Positions 1-8,422 of a stretch of 32,760 bases of DNA are shown here, one piece after another. Position 1 is the first letter of the stretch. Each line of letters starts with the position of its first letter. Under the pieces are notes generated by a model. The model saw only the letters and a program-made list of their open reading frames with translations. It was not told the origin of the DNA and made no database searches. The position numbers were made by a program, and so were the translations under genes. This DNA is from Gammaproteobacteria bacterium (GTDB taxonomy: Bacteria > Pseudomonadota > Gammaproteobacteria > Steroidobacterales > Steroidobacteraceae). The stretch is from NCBI GenBank assembly GCA_003137095.1, contig PLET01000089.1, positions 17,164-49,923 of the forward strand, in the 5' to 3' direction.

Positions 1-606
1 ACGATCAAGATCGACGGCATGGACCTGCGCCAGATCGACCTCGATCACCTGCGCTCCAGCATCGGCGTGGTGCCGCAGGAGAATTTCCTGTTCAGCGGCA
101 CCATCCGCGACAACATTTCCGCGCCGCGGCCCAATGCCGGCATGGAGGTGATCGTGCGTGCGGCGCAGATGGCCGGCGCCGAGGAGTTCATCGAACGCCT
201 GGAGAAGGGCTACGACACCGAGGTGGAGGAGGGCGCGGTGAACTTCTCCGGCGGCCAGCGCCAGCGGCTCGCCATCGCGCGCGCGCTGCTGGTGGATCCG
301 CAGATCCTGATCCTGGATGAGGCGACGAGTGCGCTCGATGCCGAGAGCGAGGCCATCGTCAACGCCAATCTCATGCGCATCGCCGCGGGCCGCACGGTGA
401 TCATCATCTCCCACCGCCTGTCCTCGCTGATGACGGCCGATGCCATCCTGGTGCTGGAGCGCGGCAAGTTCTACGATGTCGGCAAGCACGAGGAACTGCT
501 GCAGCGCTGCGACATCTATCAGTCGCTGTGGTACCAACAGAACCGCCACATGGATCCCAAGAACGCCCATGCCCGCACTTCCGGTCGTCCTACGGCCCCC
601 GCGTGA
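1..606 (+). CDS. Type I secretion ABC transporter, C-terminal part (5' end outside window)
   Basis: This is the last 201 residues of an ATP-binding cassette protein whose reading frame is already open at base 1. It has the Q-loop (VVPQENFLFSGTI, about residues 22-34 of the visible part), the ABC signature FSGGQRQRLAIARALL, Walker B ILILDEATSALD and the H-loop IIISHRLS. The Walker A motif and the membrane domain lie upstream of the window. The spacing and the VPQENFLFSGTIRDNI style match the HlyB/PrtD export ATPases, which drive one-step secretion across both membranes of Gram-negative cells. The next gene is a HlyD adaptor that overlaps this one by 38 bases, which supports a type I secretion role over lipid or drug export. 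Whether an N-terminal C39 peptidase domain exists cannot be seen. Confidence 0.93.
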   Translation, partial: TIKIDGMDLRQIDLDHLRSSIGVVPQENFLFSGTIRDNISAPRPNAGMEVIVRAAQMAGAEEFIERLEKGYDTEVEEGAVNFSGGQRQRLAIARALLVDPQILILDEATSALDAESEAIVNANLMRIAAGRTVIIISHRLSSLMTADAILVLERGKFYDVGKHEELLQRCDIYQSLWYQQNRHMDPKNAHARTSGRPTAPA

Positions 607-1951
607 CCCGGCCGCAGGCCGGCTGCAATTCGAATCCGCCACCGCGGAGGTCATCGGCCAGCCGTTTCCCGTGGCCGATCGCGGCCTGCTGTACGTGCTC
701 GCCGCGCTGGTCACGGCGCTCGTCATCTTCATCTCGATCTTCAAGCTCGAGCGCGTGGTCAATGCCCCCGGGCGCCTGCTGCCCATCACCGGCACCATCA
801 CCGTGCAGCCCATGGAGAAGGCCATCATCAGCCGCATCATGGTCTCCGTGGGCGATGTGGTGAAGAAGGGCCAGATCCTCGCCACCTGCGATCCGACCTT
901 CGCCACCGCGGATCTGACCAACCTGCAGCAGAAGATCCAGAGCCTGCAGGCGCAGCTGCGGCGCATGCAGTCCGAGGCCGCCGGCACGCCGCTGCCGGCT
1001 TCCGCCGACAACTCCTACGACACCCTGCAGTCCTCGATCTGGCAGCAGCGGCGCACCGAATACGCCTCCGGGGTGAGCGACTTCGACCAGCGCATCAACA
1101 GCACCGAGGCGCAGGTGTCGGGCTACCAGCAGAAGGTCACCGACGATGAGGCGCGCCTCGCCATCGCCGCCAAGATGGAGCACATGAATGCGGATCTTGC
1201 CAAGAACGGCTACGTGAGCCAGTTGGAATTGCTCAACGCCCAAAACCAGCGGGTCACCCTGTCGAGCGATCTGGCACAGAGCAAGACCGCGCTCGCCTCG
1301 GGTTTGCACCTGCTCGAATCCCTGCGCCAGCAACGCAAGCAGTTCATCGACAAGTGGCACGAGGAGAATCTCACCGCCCTTGCCACCACCCAGGATTCCC
1401 TGGATGCCGCCAAGCAGGATCTCGCCAAGGCGCGCCGCCTGAGCGATCTGGTGAACCTCGTGGCACCGCAGAATGCCATCGTGGTCAAGGTGCCGAACCT
1501 GTCGGCCGGCGCGATCGCGGTGGACGCGCAGCCGCTGTTCTCCCTGGTGCCGGTGGATGCGCCGCTCGAGGTGGCGGCGCAGATCGATTCCCAGGACATC
1601 GGCTTCGTCAAGGTGGGCGATCCGGTGACCATCAAATTCACGGCCTACAAGTTTCTCGAGCACGGCACCGGCGAGGGGGTGGTCAAGACCATCAGCCAGG
1701 ATGCCTTCACCGAGGCCTCGAGCCAGGATGCGCTCACCGCGCCGGGGACGGCCGCCGGCAGCGCGCGCACGCCGTATTTCGACACCCGCATCAAGATCAC
1801 CTCGCTCAAATTGCACGACGTGGCGAAGAACTTCCGCATGAGCCCCGGGATGACGGTGGAGGCCGACATCGTGGTGGGCAAGCGCACCATTCTCTGGTAC
1901 CTGTTGGGTGGCATGCTGCGCTCGGGTGCGGAGGCCATGCGGGAGCCGTAG
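569..1951 (+). CDS. HlyD-family membrane fusion (periplasmic adaptor) protein
   Basis: This 460-residue protein links the inner-membrane ABC transporter to the outer-membrane channel in type I secretion. A short cytoplasmic N-terminus leads to one membrane segment at about residues 40-60. A lipoyl-like half follows (about 61-115, including IMVSVGDVVKKGQILATCD), then a long coiled-coil hairpin rich in Gln, Ala and Leu (about 115-295). The second lipoyl half and a beta-barrel come next (APQNAIVVKVPNLSAGAI, then VGDPVTIKFTAYKF). I chose the ATG at 569, inside the end of the ABC gene. The frame is open back to 440, but that stretch reads as a shadow of the ABC gene. The 38-base overlap suggests translational coupling. 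The family call is secure; the cargo is unknown. Confidence 0.93.
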   Translation: MPALPVVLRPPRDPAAGRLQFESATAEVIGQPFPVADRGLLYVLAALVTALVIFISIFKLERVVNAPGRLLPITGTITVQPMEKAIISRIMVSVGDVVKKGQILATCDPTFATADLTNLQQKIQSLQAQLRRMQSEAAGTPLPASADNSYDTLQSSIWQQRRTEYASGVSDFDQRINSTEAQVSGYQQKVTDDEARLAIAAKMEHMNADLAKNGYVSQLELLNAQNQRVTLSSDLAQSKTALASGLHLLESLRQQRKQFIDKWHEENLTALATTQDSLDAAKQDLAKARRLSDLVNLVAPQNAIVVKVPNLSAGAIAVDAQPLFSLVPVDAPLEVAAQIDSQDIGFVKVGDPVTIKFTAYKFLEHGTGEGVVKTISQDAFTEASSQDALTAPGTAAGSARTPYFDTRIKITSLKLHDVAKNFRMSPGMTVEADIVVGKRTILWYLLGGMLRSGAEAMREP

Positions 1952-1953
1952 CC

Positions 1954-3777
1954 ATGCGGCTCAAGGACTGGTTTCGATGGGGGCGGCGCGAGCCGGCGGT
2001 GCAGCTCGCGGCGCTGGAGCGCGAGCTCGCGGCGGGCTGGTCCGAGCGCGCCTTTACGCACTTGAAGGAACTGGCGGCCACGGGCGACCCGGCGGCGCAA
2101 TTTCGCCTCGGCCAGGTGTATGAGCGGGCCGAAGGGGTGGTGCAAAGCCTGCCCGATGCGGTGCGCTGGTATCGCGCGGCGGGCGAAGCGGGCCACCTGC
2201 CGGCGCAGGCGCGTCTCGGGCTCATCTATTTCATCGATCCGCCCAAGCCCGCGGGCGTCACCGCCCTGGATCCCGGCGAGCCCGGCGCCGATGCGCGCCT
2301 CGAGGGCACGCTGTCGCAGTTCTTCCCCGAGGGCGTGTCGGTGCGCCAGGATTTCGTCGAGGCGCTGCGTTGGAACCGCCTGGCCGCGGCGCAGGGCTCC
2401 CCCGCCGCCCAGGCGCGCCTCGCCAATCAACTGGCGTTGGGATTGGGCACGGCGCGCGATCCGGTGGAGGCCGAGCGCTGGTTTACCGCGGCCGCGGTGC
2501 AAGGCGAGGCGGTCGGCTACCTCGGCCTCGGGCTGTTGCATGCCGGCGGCGAGGATCGCCCGGCGGATTACGCCAAGGCGGCCGCGTGGCTCGCGCGCGC
2601 CGCGCAGGCCGGCAACGCCATCGCCGAGTACGGCTACGGCAAATTGCTGCTGCACGGCGAGGGCGTGGCCGCGGATCCCAAGGCCGCGGTCGAATACCTG
2701 ACCCGCTCGGCCGCCAAGGACTATGTGCCGGCCATGTATCTGCTCGGCATGATCCACTGGCAGGCCACCGGCGTCGCGCGCGACACCGGCAGCGCCGAAA
2801 CCTGGCTGCGCCGGGCGCAGGTGCGCGGCCATCAGGAAGCCGCCTGCGCGCTCGCGCAGATGCAGCTCGAGAGCCCGGAGGATGACGGCGTGGAAGCCTC
2901 GGCGCTGCTGCGCGAGGCGGCCGAGGCCGGCAATCCGCGCGCCGCGAGCGCGCTCGCCGAGCTGTATCTGTTCGGCCGCGGCGTGCCGCAGGATGCCACC
3001 GAGGCGGCGCGCTGGCTGAAGGCGGCCGGCAGCCAGGCGCGGCCCGAGGCCTTCACGCTGCTCGCCTCGCTGCACGCGCAAGGGATCGGCGCGGAGCCGA
3101 ACTTCGCCGTGGCCGCCGACTGGCTGCGCCATGCCGCCGATCGCGGCAATCTGGATGCGCTGTACAACTTGGGATCGCTGTACAAGCTCGGCCAGGGGGT
3201 GCCGCAGGACTTCGCCGAAGCGGCGCGGCATTTTCAGGCCGCCGCGCAGCGCGGCCATGCGGACGCGGACTATCAGTGGGGCTTGCTCAGCCTCGAGGGC
3301 CGGGGCGTTCCGGGGGATGCCTTGGGCGCGCGCGCGCGCATCGAGGCGGCCGCGCTCGCCGGCAGCGCCGATGCGCAGGCGTGGATGGGCGATTGTTGCC
3401 GCCTCGGCCTGTTCGGGCCGCCCAAGCTCGTCGAAGCCGAGGCCTGGTATCGGCGCGCCGCCGGCGCGGGCCATGTGGGTGCGATCGCGCTGCTCGCCAA
3501 TGCCCTCGATCAGAATCCGACTCCCTCGCCGGCGGCGCAAAGCGAAATGTTCGGCTTGTGGCTGACCGCCGCCGCCGCCGGCGATGCGGCGGCACAATGC
3601 CGGGTGGCGCTGTGCTATCGCGACGGCCGCGGCTGCGCGCCGGATCGCGCCGCCGCCATCGCCTGGTTCGCGCGCGCCGCGGCGCAGGGTCATGAGGCCG
3701 CCAGCGCGGCGCTCGCGGCGCTCGAGACGCCCGCCGACACGGTGAACCCGGCCGCGACCATCACCCAGGCCGGTTAA
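1954..3777 (+). CDS. Sel1-like repeat (tetratricopeptide-type) protein
   Basis: This 607-residue protein is built almost wholly of Sel1-like repeats of about 36 residues, with the pattern A-x-x-W-(Y/F)-x-x-A-A-x-x-G-x-x-x-A-x-x-x-L-G. Examples are DAVRWYRAAGEAGHLPAQAR and EAERWFTAAAVQGEAVGYLG; I see more than a dozen. No signal peptide is evident: the N-terminus (MRLKDWFRWGRREP) is basic and aromatic, so the protein is probably cytosolic or membrane-peripheral. Sel1 solenoids usually act as protein-protein scaffolds. The gene starts 2 bases after the HlyD stop, so it belongs to the secretion operon. A role as chaperone or docking factor for the secreted substrate is inference. The ATG at 1954 is chosen by operon spacing; the frame is open far upstream inside the HlyD gene. 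Confidence 0.88.
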   Translation: MRLKDWFRWGRREPAVQLAALERELAAGWSERAFTHLKELAATGDPAAQFRLGQVYERAEGVVQSLPDAVRWYRAAGEAGHLPAQARLGLIYFIDPPKPAGVTALDPGEPGADARLEGTLSQFFPEGVSVRQDFVEALRWNRLAAAQGSPAAQARLANQLALGLGTARDPVEAERWFTAAAVQGEAVGYLGLGLLHAGGEDRPADYAKAAAWLARAAQAGNAIAEYGYGKLLLHGEGVAADPKAAVEYLTRSAAKDYVPAMYLLGMIHWQATGVARDTGSAETWLRRAQVRGHQEAACALAQMQLESPEDDGVEASALLREAAEAGNPRAASALAELYLFGRGVPQDATEAARWLKAAGSQARPEAFTLLASLHAQGIGAEPNFAVAADWLRHAADRGNLDALYNLGSLYKLGQGVPQDFAEAARHFQAAAQRGHADADYQWGLLSLEGRGVPGDALGARARIEAAALAGSADAQAWMGDCCRLGLFGPPKLVEAEAWYRRAAGAGHVGAIALLANALDQNPTPSPAAQSEMFGLWLTAAAAGDAAAQCRVALCYRDGRGCAPDRAAAIAWFARAAAQGHEAASAALAALETPADTVNPAATITQAG

Positions 3778-3954
3778 AGCGATAACCCAGCGCGTGCCCC
3801 AGAAGTGGGCGAGCTGACATAATGCAAAGTCGATGTTGGTGCACGGCGTTCTTAGGTCGCAAAAAAAATTGCGCGGCCAGCAACAGAAATCGCGCGGCGA
3901 CTCGGCGGTGAGAGCGAAAAAATCGCGGCGGCGAAAATAAATTCGAAATAGCGC

Positions 3955-3983
3955 TTGACCGCATTCCAGTATTCCGAGATATT
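3955..3983 (+). promoter_or_regulatory. Putative sigma-70-type promoter
   Basis: A -35 box TTGACC (3955-3960, 5 of 6 consensus) and a -10 box GATATT (3978-3983, 4 of 6) are separated by exactly 17 bases in an AT-rich island. Transcription would start near 3990 and give a leader of about 130 bases before the gene at 4121. It is the best promoter match I found in region 1. Confidence 0.5.
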
Positions 3984-4018
3984 GAACGCATCACAGATCG
4001 ACTTAGAAAAGAATTGTC

Positions 4019-4037
4019 AATCAGGATTGATCTGATT
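4019..4037. promoter_or_regulatory. Inverted repeat in the leader of the small secreted-type protein
   Basis: AATCAG (4019-4024) and CTGATT (4032-4037) form a perfect 6-bp dyad with a 7-base spacer, about 30-45 bases downstream of the predicted start of transcription. It could be an operator or a small leader hairpin. The sequence alone does not decide. Confidence 0.3.
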
Positions 4038-4120
4038 CATTCGAGGTGGGTGGGGGCTCACCGCTGAGAGGTCACGGCTCCGTCAGGGATGAGTGCGTAG
4101 TGAAGGGAGACGGTATCTAA

Positions 4121-4642
4121 ATGGAAATGGCGACCATCTGCGGCGGGACGCAGCATTATCAGGTGCGAGCCGGTATGCCCACGGCCGCCACCCTCACCCC
4201 CACGGAACGCCTTGCCGCCCTCAGCGCCTTGAACAAGCTCGGGCAGGCGTACGGCGCCACCAGCGGCATCTCCTCGGTATTGGGCGGCGGACTGAGCAGC
4301 GCCACGTTGAGCGGCGGCACGGTCAGCTTGGACAAGATTCAGAGCATCGGCAGCGATACCTTTGCCGGCGGCGTGGGCAGCGGCCTGAGTGCCTCGATCA
4401 ACGCCATCGGCAGCGACACGGTGGTGGCCGGTTCGGCCTTCGCCAAGGGCGAGCTGAGCAGCACGGCGTCCTCGAAGTCCGGCACTTTGAACCTGAGCGG
4501 CGACACCATCAACATCGCCGGTGTCACCGCCGCGAGCGTCAAGACCGAGACCCCGGTGGTCAAGGCCGGCATCAAGATCACGATGCCCGACAAGACCAGC
4601 ATCACCCTGACCGGAATTTCCACGCACGATCTGAAACATTGA
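4121..4642 (+). CDS. Small Gly/Ser/Thr-rich protein, candidate type I secretion cargo
   Basis: I do not recognise a named family. The 173-residue protein is low in charge and rich in Gly, Ser, Thr and Ala, with no N-terminal signal peptide. It repeats short elements: IGSDTFAGG and IGSDTVVAG, and SSATLSGGTVSL and SGTLNLSGDTINI. The C-terminus reads KITMPDKTSITLTGIS and then HDLKH. This resembles the beta-strand ends (D-x-T-x-I-T-x-x-G-(V/I)-S) seen near the C-termini of RTX-type secreted proteins, but there is no GGxGxD calcium-binding repeat. Start choice: ATG 4121 has AAGGGAGA 10 bases upstream; ATG 4127 or 4175 are alternatives. It sits between type I exporter genes and glycosyltransferases under its own promoter, so secretion as cargo, possibly glycosylated on Ser/Thr, is a reasonable inference but unproven. 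Confidence 0.7.
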   Translation: MEMATICGGTQHYQVRAGMPTAATLTPTERLAALSALNKLGQAYGATSGISSVLGGGLSSATLSGGTVSLDKIQSIGSDTFAGGVGSGLSASINAIGSDTVVAGSAFAKGELSSTASSKSGTLNLSGDTINIAGVTAASVKTETPVVKAGIKITMPDKTSITLTGISTHDLKH

Positions 4643-4663
4643 CAGCCGCTGTGGTGAGCCGCC

Positions 4664-7600
4664 TTGAGCGTCGAGGACAGCCGCCTCACGGTATTGTTCG
4701 AAGGCGTCGCCGCCGCCACTGACGAGCGGCGCTATCTGGACGCGCTGCGTCTGGCGGATTCGGCCCGGCGCCTGGCGCCCGATCATCCCACCGCCACTCT
4801 GGTGTATGCGCGCGCGCTGCTGCAGGCGGGCGAGGCGCGTCTTGCACTCGCGGCGCTGCACGGGCGCGAGGATCCGGACAGCGGGGTGCTCACGATCGAT
4901 GCCGCCGCACGCGCCGGGTTCATCGACGAGGCGTTCGCGACCGCCGAGCGCCTGCTCGCCGGCACCGCGGTGGATTCCATCGCCGGTCTCATCCCCGCCG
5001 TCTCGCGCCTGTGGCGTCAGCATGGCGCGCGCCATCCCGGCTGGGTGGGCATCGATTCGCAGCTGAACCTCGTGGGCGAAATCCGCGCCGGCGGCCTGGC
5101 GCTGATCGAGCAGGGCGGCCAGAGCCTCGGGCATGTGAGTCCGGCCGGGGCGCCCGGCGTGCCGGTAAGCTTCGTGCGCGCCGCGCCCACCGGCGCCGGT
5201 GCGCTCAGCGTGCGGGTGGGATCCCAGCCACTGCTCGGCTCGGCGCTGCCCTGGCCGCCGGACTTCGGCGTATCCGGCTGGGTGGTGCTCGAGGGCTCGC
5301 GTCTCAAGGGCGAGGTGCGGATGGACTGGAATGCGCGCGCACCCGTCACCTTGGTGGTAAGCCAGGACGGGCAGAGCGAGCGCTTCGAGGTCGAACCGAC
5401 GGGTGCCGGCCGCTCCCCCTTTGCCCTCGAGGTGCCGGCGGTCGCGGCCGCGCGCAGGGGCGATGTGGGGGTGGCGGCGCTGCTGCCGGATGGCCGTGTG
5501 AGCGAACTCGCCGGCAGCCCCTTGCAACGCATCCAGCCGCCGGCCGCGCCCATCGCCGAGCCGCCGCCGCGGCCCGCGAAGCGGCTGTCGAAGCAGGCGC
5601 GCGCGCGCTTGGATGCCGCCCCGCCGCCGCGGGTCAACATCATCGTGCCGGTGTATTCGGGCTTGGAGGACACGCTCGCCTGCCTGCGCAGCGTGCTCGC
5701 CACCACGCCGGCCACCTTGGGCACGCTCACGGTGGTCGATGATGCCACCCCGGATCTGCGCCTGCGCGCTGCGCTCGATGAGCTCGCCGCCGAGGGCTGC
5801 ATCACCTTGCTGCGCAACGAGGCCAATCTCGGATTTCCGGGCGCGATCAATCGCGGCCTGCAGGTGCACCCGCAGCGCGACGTGGTGCTGCTCAATGCCG
5901 ACACCGAAGTGTTCGAGGGATGGCTCGAACGGCTGCAGGCTGCGGCCTATGCCCGCGACGCCATCGGCACGGCCACGCCCCTGGGCGAAGCCGCCTCCAT
6001 CGTGAGCTATCAGCTGCGCCGTTCGCAGCCCTTGAGTTCGGCCGAGGCCGCCGACATCGACCGCATCGCGCGCGTGGTCAACGCCGGCAAGACCCTCGAC
6101 ATTCCGGTGGGGGTGGGTTTCTGCCTGTACGTGCGCCGCCGCTGCCTCGAGGAGGTGGGCGAGTTCGACGAGCGCGGTTTCGGCAAGGGCTATGGCGAGG
6201 AGAACGACTTTTGCCTGCGGGCGCGGCGCCGCGGCTGGCGCCATGTCGCGGCCACCGGCGTGTTCGTGCGGCACGCCGGCGCGCGCTCCTTCGGCCGCAG
6301 CCGCGAGCTTCTCACCACCCGCAACCGGCGGGTGATCAATCACCGGCATCCCGGCTACGATGAGCTCATCCGCGAGTTCGTGGACGCCGACAGCCTGCGC
6401 GAATCGAAGCGTGCCATCGACGAGCGGCGACTGCGCGGCGCCCCCAAACCCGTGCTGCTGCTGAGCCTGGATCTGGCGGGCGGGGTGCAGCGCCATGTGG
6501 ACCTGCGCCAGGCGGCCTTGAGTGCGGCCGGCCACACGGTGTTGACGCTGCGCGCCGATGAGGATCCGCGCCATCCGGGCTGGGTGGTGGTGACGGTGGT
6601 CCATGCCGCCGGCAGCGGCGCGACGGGGGACTTCGAGCACCTGCTGTACGAGCTGCCGCGCGAGGCGCAGGCCCTCAGGCTGCTGCTGCTCGAGCTGCGG
6701 CTCGCGGCGATCGAGATCCATCATTTTCTCGGCCTCGGCAGTGCGACGCTCGAGATGATCGCGGGCCTGGGTGTGCCGTATGCGGTGCACCTGCACGACT
6801 ACACCTGGATCTGTCCGCGCGTGTCCTTCCTCGACAGCGCCGGCCGCTACTGCGGCGAGCCAGCGCTCGCGGCGTGCGAGGCCTGCGTGCAGCAAAACGG
6901 CTCGGCCCTCGGGGAGCCTTTGTCCGTGGCGCAGCTGCGCGACCGCAGCGAGCGGCTGCTCGGGCAGGCCGCGCGCATCGTCGCGCCCACCCAGGACGTG
7001 CGCCAGAGATTCTTGCGGTATTTCCCGGCACTGGCCATCGAGGTTGAGCCCTGGGAGGCGCCGCCGCCGCCGGCCGCGGCGAGGCGGCGCGCACGCGCGC
7101 CGGATGCGCCGCTCAAGGTGGTGCTGATGGGCGGCATCAACACCCAGAAGGGGCATGCGGTGCTGCTCGAGTGTGCGCGCGACGCCGCAGCGCGAAGCCT
7201 GCCGCTGCAATTCGTGGTCATCGGCTTCACCCGCGAGGATGCACCGCTCATCGACACCGGCCGCGTGTTCATCACCGGACCGTATCGCGAGGAGGAGGCA
7301 GCGGCGCTGCTCGAGCGCGAGCGCGCCGATCTGGCGCTCTTTCCCACGGTGGGCCCGGAGACCTGGTGCTACACGCTCACGCATGTGCTTTCACATAATG
7401 TGCCGGTGGTGGCCTTCGATCTCGGCGCAGTGGCCGAACGCCTGCGCGCTGCTGCCACCGGCGTGCTGTTGCCGCCAACTGCGACGGCGCAGGTGATCAA
7501 TGACACGCTGTTGCGGTACGCTGCGGACAGCATGTCGAGCCATCCCGAACCTGCAGCCACCGGCACGCTGTCCGCCGCCGGCAGCGCCGTGGGCGCGAGC

Positions 7601-8419
7601 AGCCGCGGTGCGACGCCCGAGGTGCCCATCGGCGCGAGCGTGCAGCTCCTGAATCTGCCGGTGGGCATCTACGCCTTCACCGTGACGGGCGGCGGCGCCA
7701 CCCGCAGCGGCGAGCTCGCGCTGCCCGCGCTGCAGGTGGCCCCCGCGCCCATGCGCTCGGCCGGCAGCATCGAATTCCTGTGCGCACCCTCGACGCTCGA
7801 TCGCTGGCTCACCGGCAGTGCCGATGTGGTGACGGTGAAAATCAGCGGCGGCAGCGCGGCGCTGCTCCTGACTTCGATCCGCGCGCCCGACTCGCCGGTG
7901 CTGTCCATCGACGTGCGCCGGCTGGACGCGCCGGGCCCCGCGTTGCCGGCGATCCCCGCCGCACCCCCGCCGCTGCAGGCGCCGGTGCCCCCCGGCAGCG
8001 TGCAGGTGCCGCATATCAGCACCCTGGTGCACGTGCCCTATCTCGGCGATCTGGAGTTTCTCTCCGGCGGCTGGGCCGGCCGCCCGGCCGAGAATCTGTG
8101 GATCGAGGGTTTTGCGGCGGTGGCCTCCACCGGCGGCGGGAGCGGTGCGGATCTGATCGAATACTGCGCCATCACCGAAGCGGGCCACGAGACCGGCTGG
8201 CTGTCGGGCGGCGCGCTCGCCGGCAATCGCGGCACGGGCACGCCGCTGGTCGCCTTCGCGGTGCGCATCAACGAGGCCGCCGCCGCACGCTACCACTGCC
8301 TCTATGCCGGCCAATTCCTGAGCGGCAATGTGATCGGACCGTTGAGCGAAGGACTGTGCCGCTCGGCATCCCCGGGCGATCCGCTGGTGGCCATCGAACT
8401 CGCCGTGTCGGGCGTGTGA
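4664..8419 (+). CDS. Two-headed glycosyltransferase (GT2 + GT4) with C-terminal beta domain
   Basis: This 1251-residue protein has several parts. Residues 1-120 look helical and TPR-like. Residues about 120-310 are of unknown fold. A GT2 (GT-A) domain runs from about 322 to 560, with VNIIVPVYSGLEDTLACLRS, the metal-binding-type acidic motif NADTEV near 411 and GEENDFCLRARRRG near 512. A GT4 (GT-B) domain runs from about 590 to 955, with LLLSLDLAGGVQRHV, then VLMGGINTQKGH near 819 and a GPETWCYTLTHVLSHNVPVV acceptor or nucleotide motif. The last 290 residues are Pro/Ala-linked beta sequence of unclear family. The start is TTG 4664 with GGTGAG five bases upstream; an in-frame stop (4655-4657) blocks earlier starts. 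It probably adds at least two sugars to a glycan or protein in the cytosol. Donor and acceptor are unknown. Confidence 0.85.
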   Translation: MSVEDSRLTVLFEGVAAATDERRYLDALRLADSARRLAPDHPTATLVYARALLQAGEARLALAALHGREDPDSGVLTIDAAARAGFIDEAFATAERLLAGTAVDSIAGLIPAVSRLWRQHGARHPGWVGIDSQLNLVGEIRAGGLALIEQGGQSLGHVSPAGAPGVPVSFVRAAPTGAGALSVRVGSQPLLGSALPWPPDFGVSGWVVLEGSRLKGEVRMDWNARAPVTLVVSQDGQSERFEVEPTGAGRSPFALEVPAVAAARRGDVGVAALLPDGRVSELAGSPLQRIQPPAAPIAEPPPRPAKRLSKQARARLDAAPPPRVNIIVPVYSGLEDTLACLRSVLATTPATLGTLTVVDDATPDLRLRAALDELAAEGCITLLRNEANLGFPGAINRGLQVHPQRDVVLLNADTEVFEGWLERLQAAAYARDAIGTATPLGEAASIVSYQLRRSQPLSSAEAADIDRIARVVNAGKTLDIPVGVGFCLYVRRRCLEEVGEFDERGFGKGYGEENDFCLRARRRGWRHVAATGVFVRHAGARSFGRSRELLTTRNRRVINHRHPGYDELIREFVDADSLRESKRAIDERRLRGAPKPVLLLSLDLAGGVQRHVDLRQAALSAAGHTVLTLRADEDPRHPGWVVVTVVHAAGSGATGDFEHLLYELPREAQALRLLLLELRLAAIEIHHFLGLGSATLEMIAGLGVPYAVHLHDYTWICPRVSFLDSAGRYCGEPALAACEACVQQNGSALGEPLSVAQLRDRSERLLGQAARIVAPTQDVRQRFLRYFPALAIEVEPWEAPPPPAAARRRARAPDAPLKVVLMGGINTQKGHAVLLECARDAAARSLPLQFVVIGFTREDAPLIDTGRVFITGPYREEEAAALLERERADLALFPTVGPETWCYTLTHVLSHNVPVVAFDLGAVAERLRAAATGVLLPPTATAQVINDTLLRYAADSMSSHPEPAATGTLSAAGSAVGASSRGATPEVPIGASVQLLNLPVGIYAFTVTGGGATRSGELALPALQVAPAPMRSAGSIEFLCAPSTLDRWLTGSADVVTVKISGGSAALLLTSIRAPDSPVLSIDVRRLDAPGPALPAIPAAPPPLQAPVPPGSVQVPHISTLVHVPYLGDLEFLSGGWAGRPAENLWIEGFAAVASTGGGSGADLIEYCAITEAGHETGWLSGGALAGNRGTGTPLVAFAVRINEAAAARYHCLYAGQFLSGNVIGPLSEGLCRSASPGDPLVAIELAVSGV

Positions 8420-8422
8420 TCC

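Larger units (their letters stand above)
3778..4120. other. 343-base intergenic region with promoter and inverted repeats
   Basis: This is the longest gene-free stretch in the first 14 kb, and it is clearly richer in A and T than its surroundings. It has a weak GCCC/GGGC hairpin just after the Sel1 gene (3796-3810) with no T tract, and a CGCAA-A6-TTGCG inverted repeat (3858-3873). A good sigma-70-type promoter (3955-3983) and an AATCAG-N7-CTGATT dyad (4019-4037) follow. I see no coding sequence and no recognisable riboswitch. It probably separates the ABC-HlyD-Sel1 transcript from a new transcript starting before the small protein at 4121. Confidence 0.6.

Noticed and set aside
3796..3810. 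Terminator after the Sel1 gene
   Set aside because: The stem is only four base pairs and no T tract follows.
3984..4120. Possible riboswitch in the leader before the small protein
   Set aside because: I compared it by eye with the conserved parts of c-di-GMP and other common riboswitches and found no match; only a simple dyad remains.
4058..7384. Very long open frame on the minus strand (1108 codons), with further ones at 590-1816, 1645-3693, 7391-8842, 10222-12141 and 11789-13318
   Set aside because: They lie antisense to well-identified genes, are rich in Arg, His, Gly and Gln from GC-codon bias, and show no known motifs or ribosome sites.
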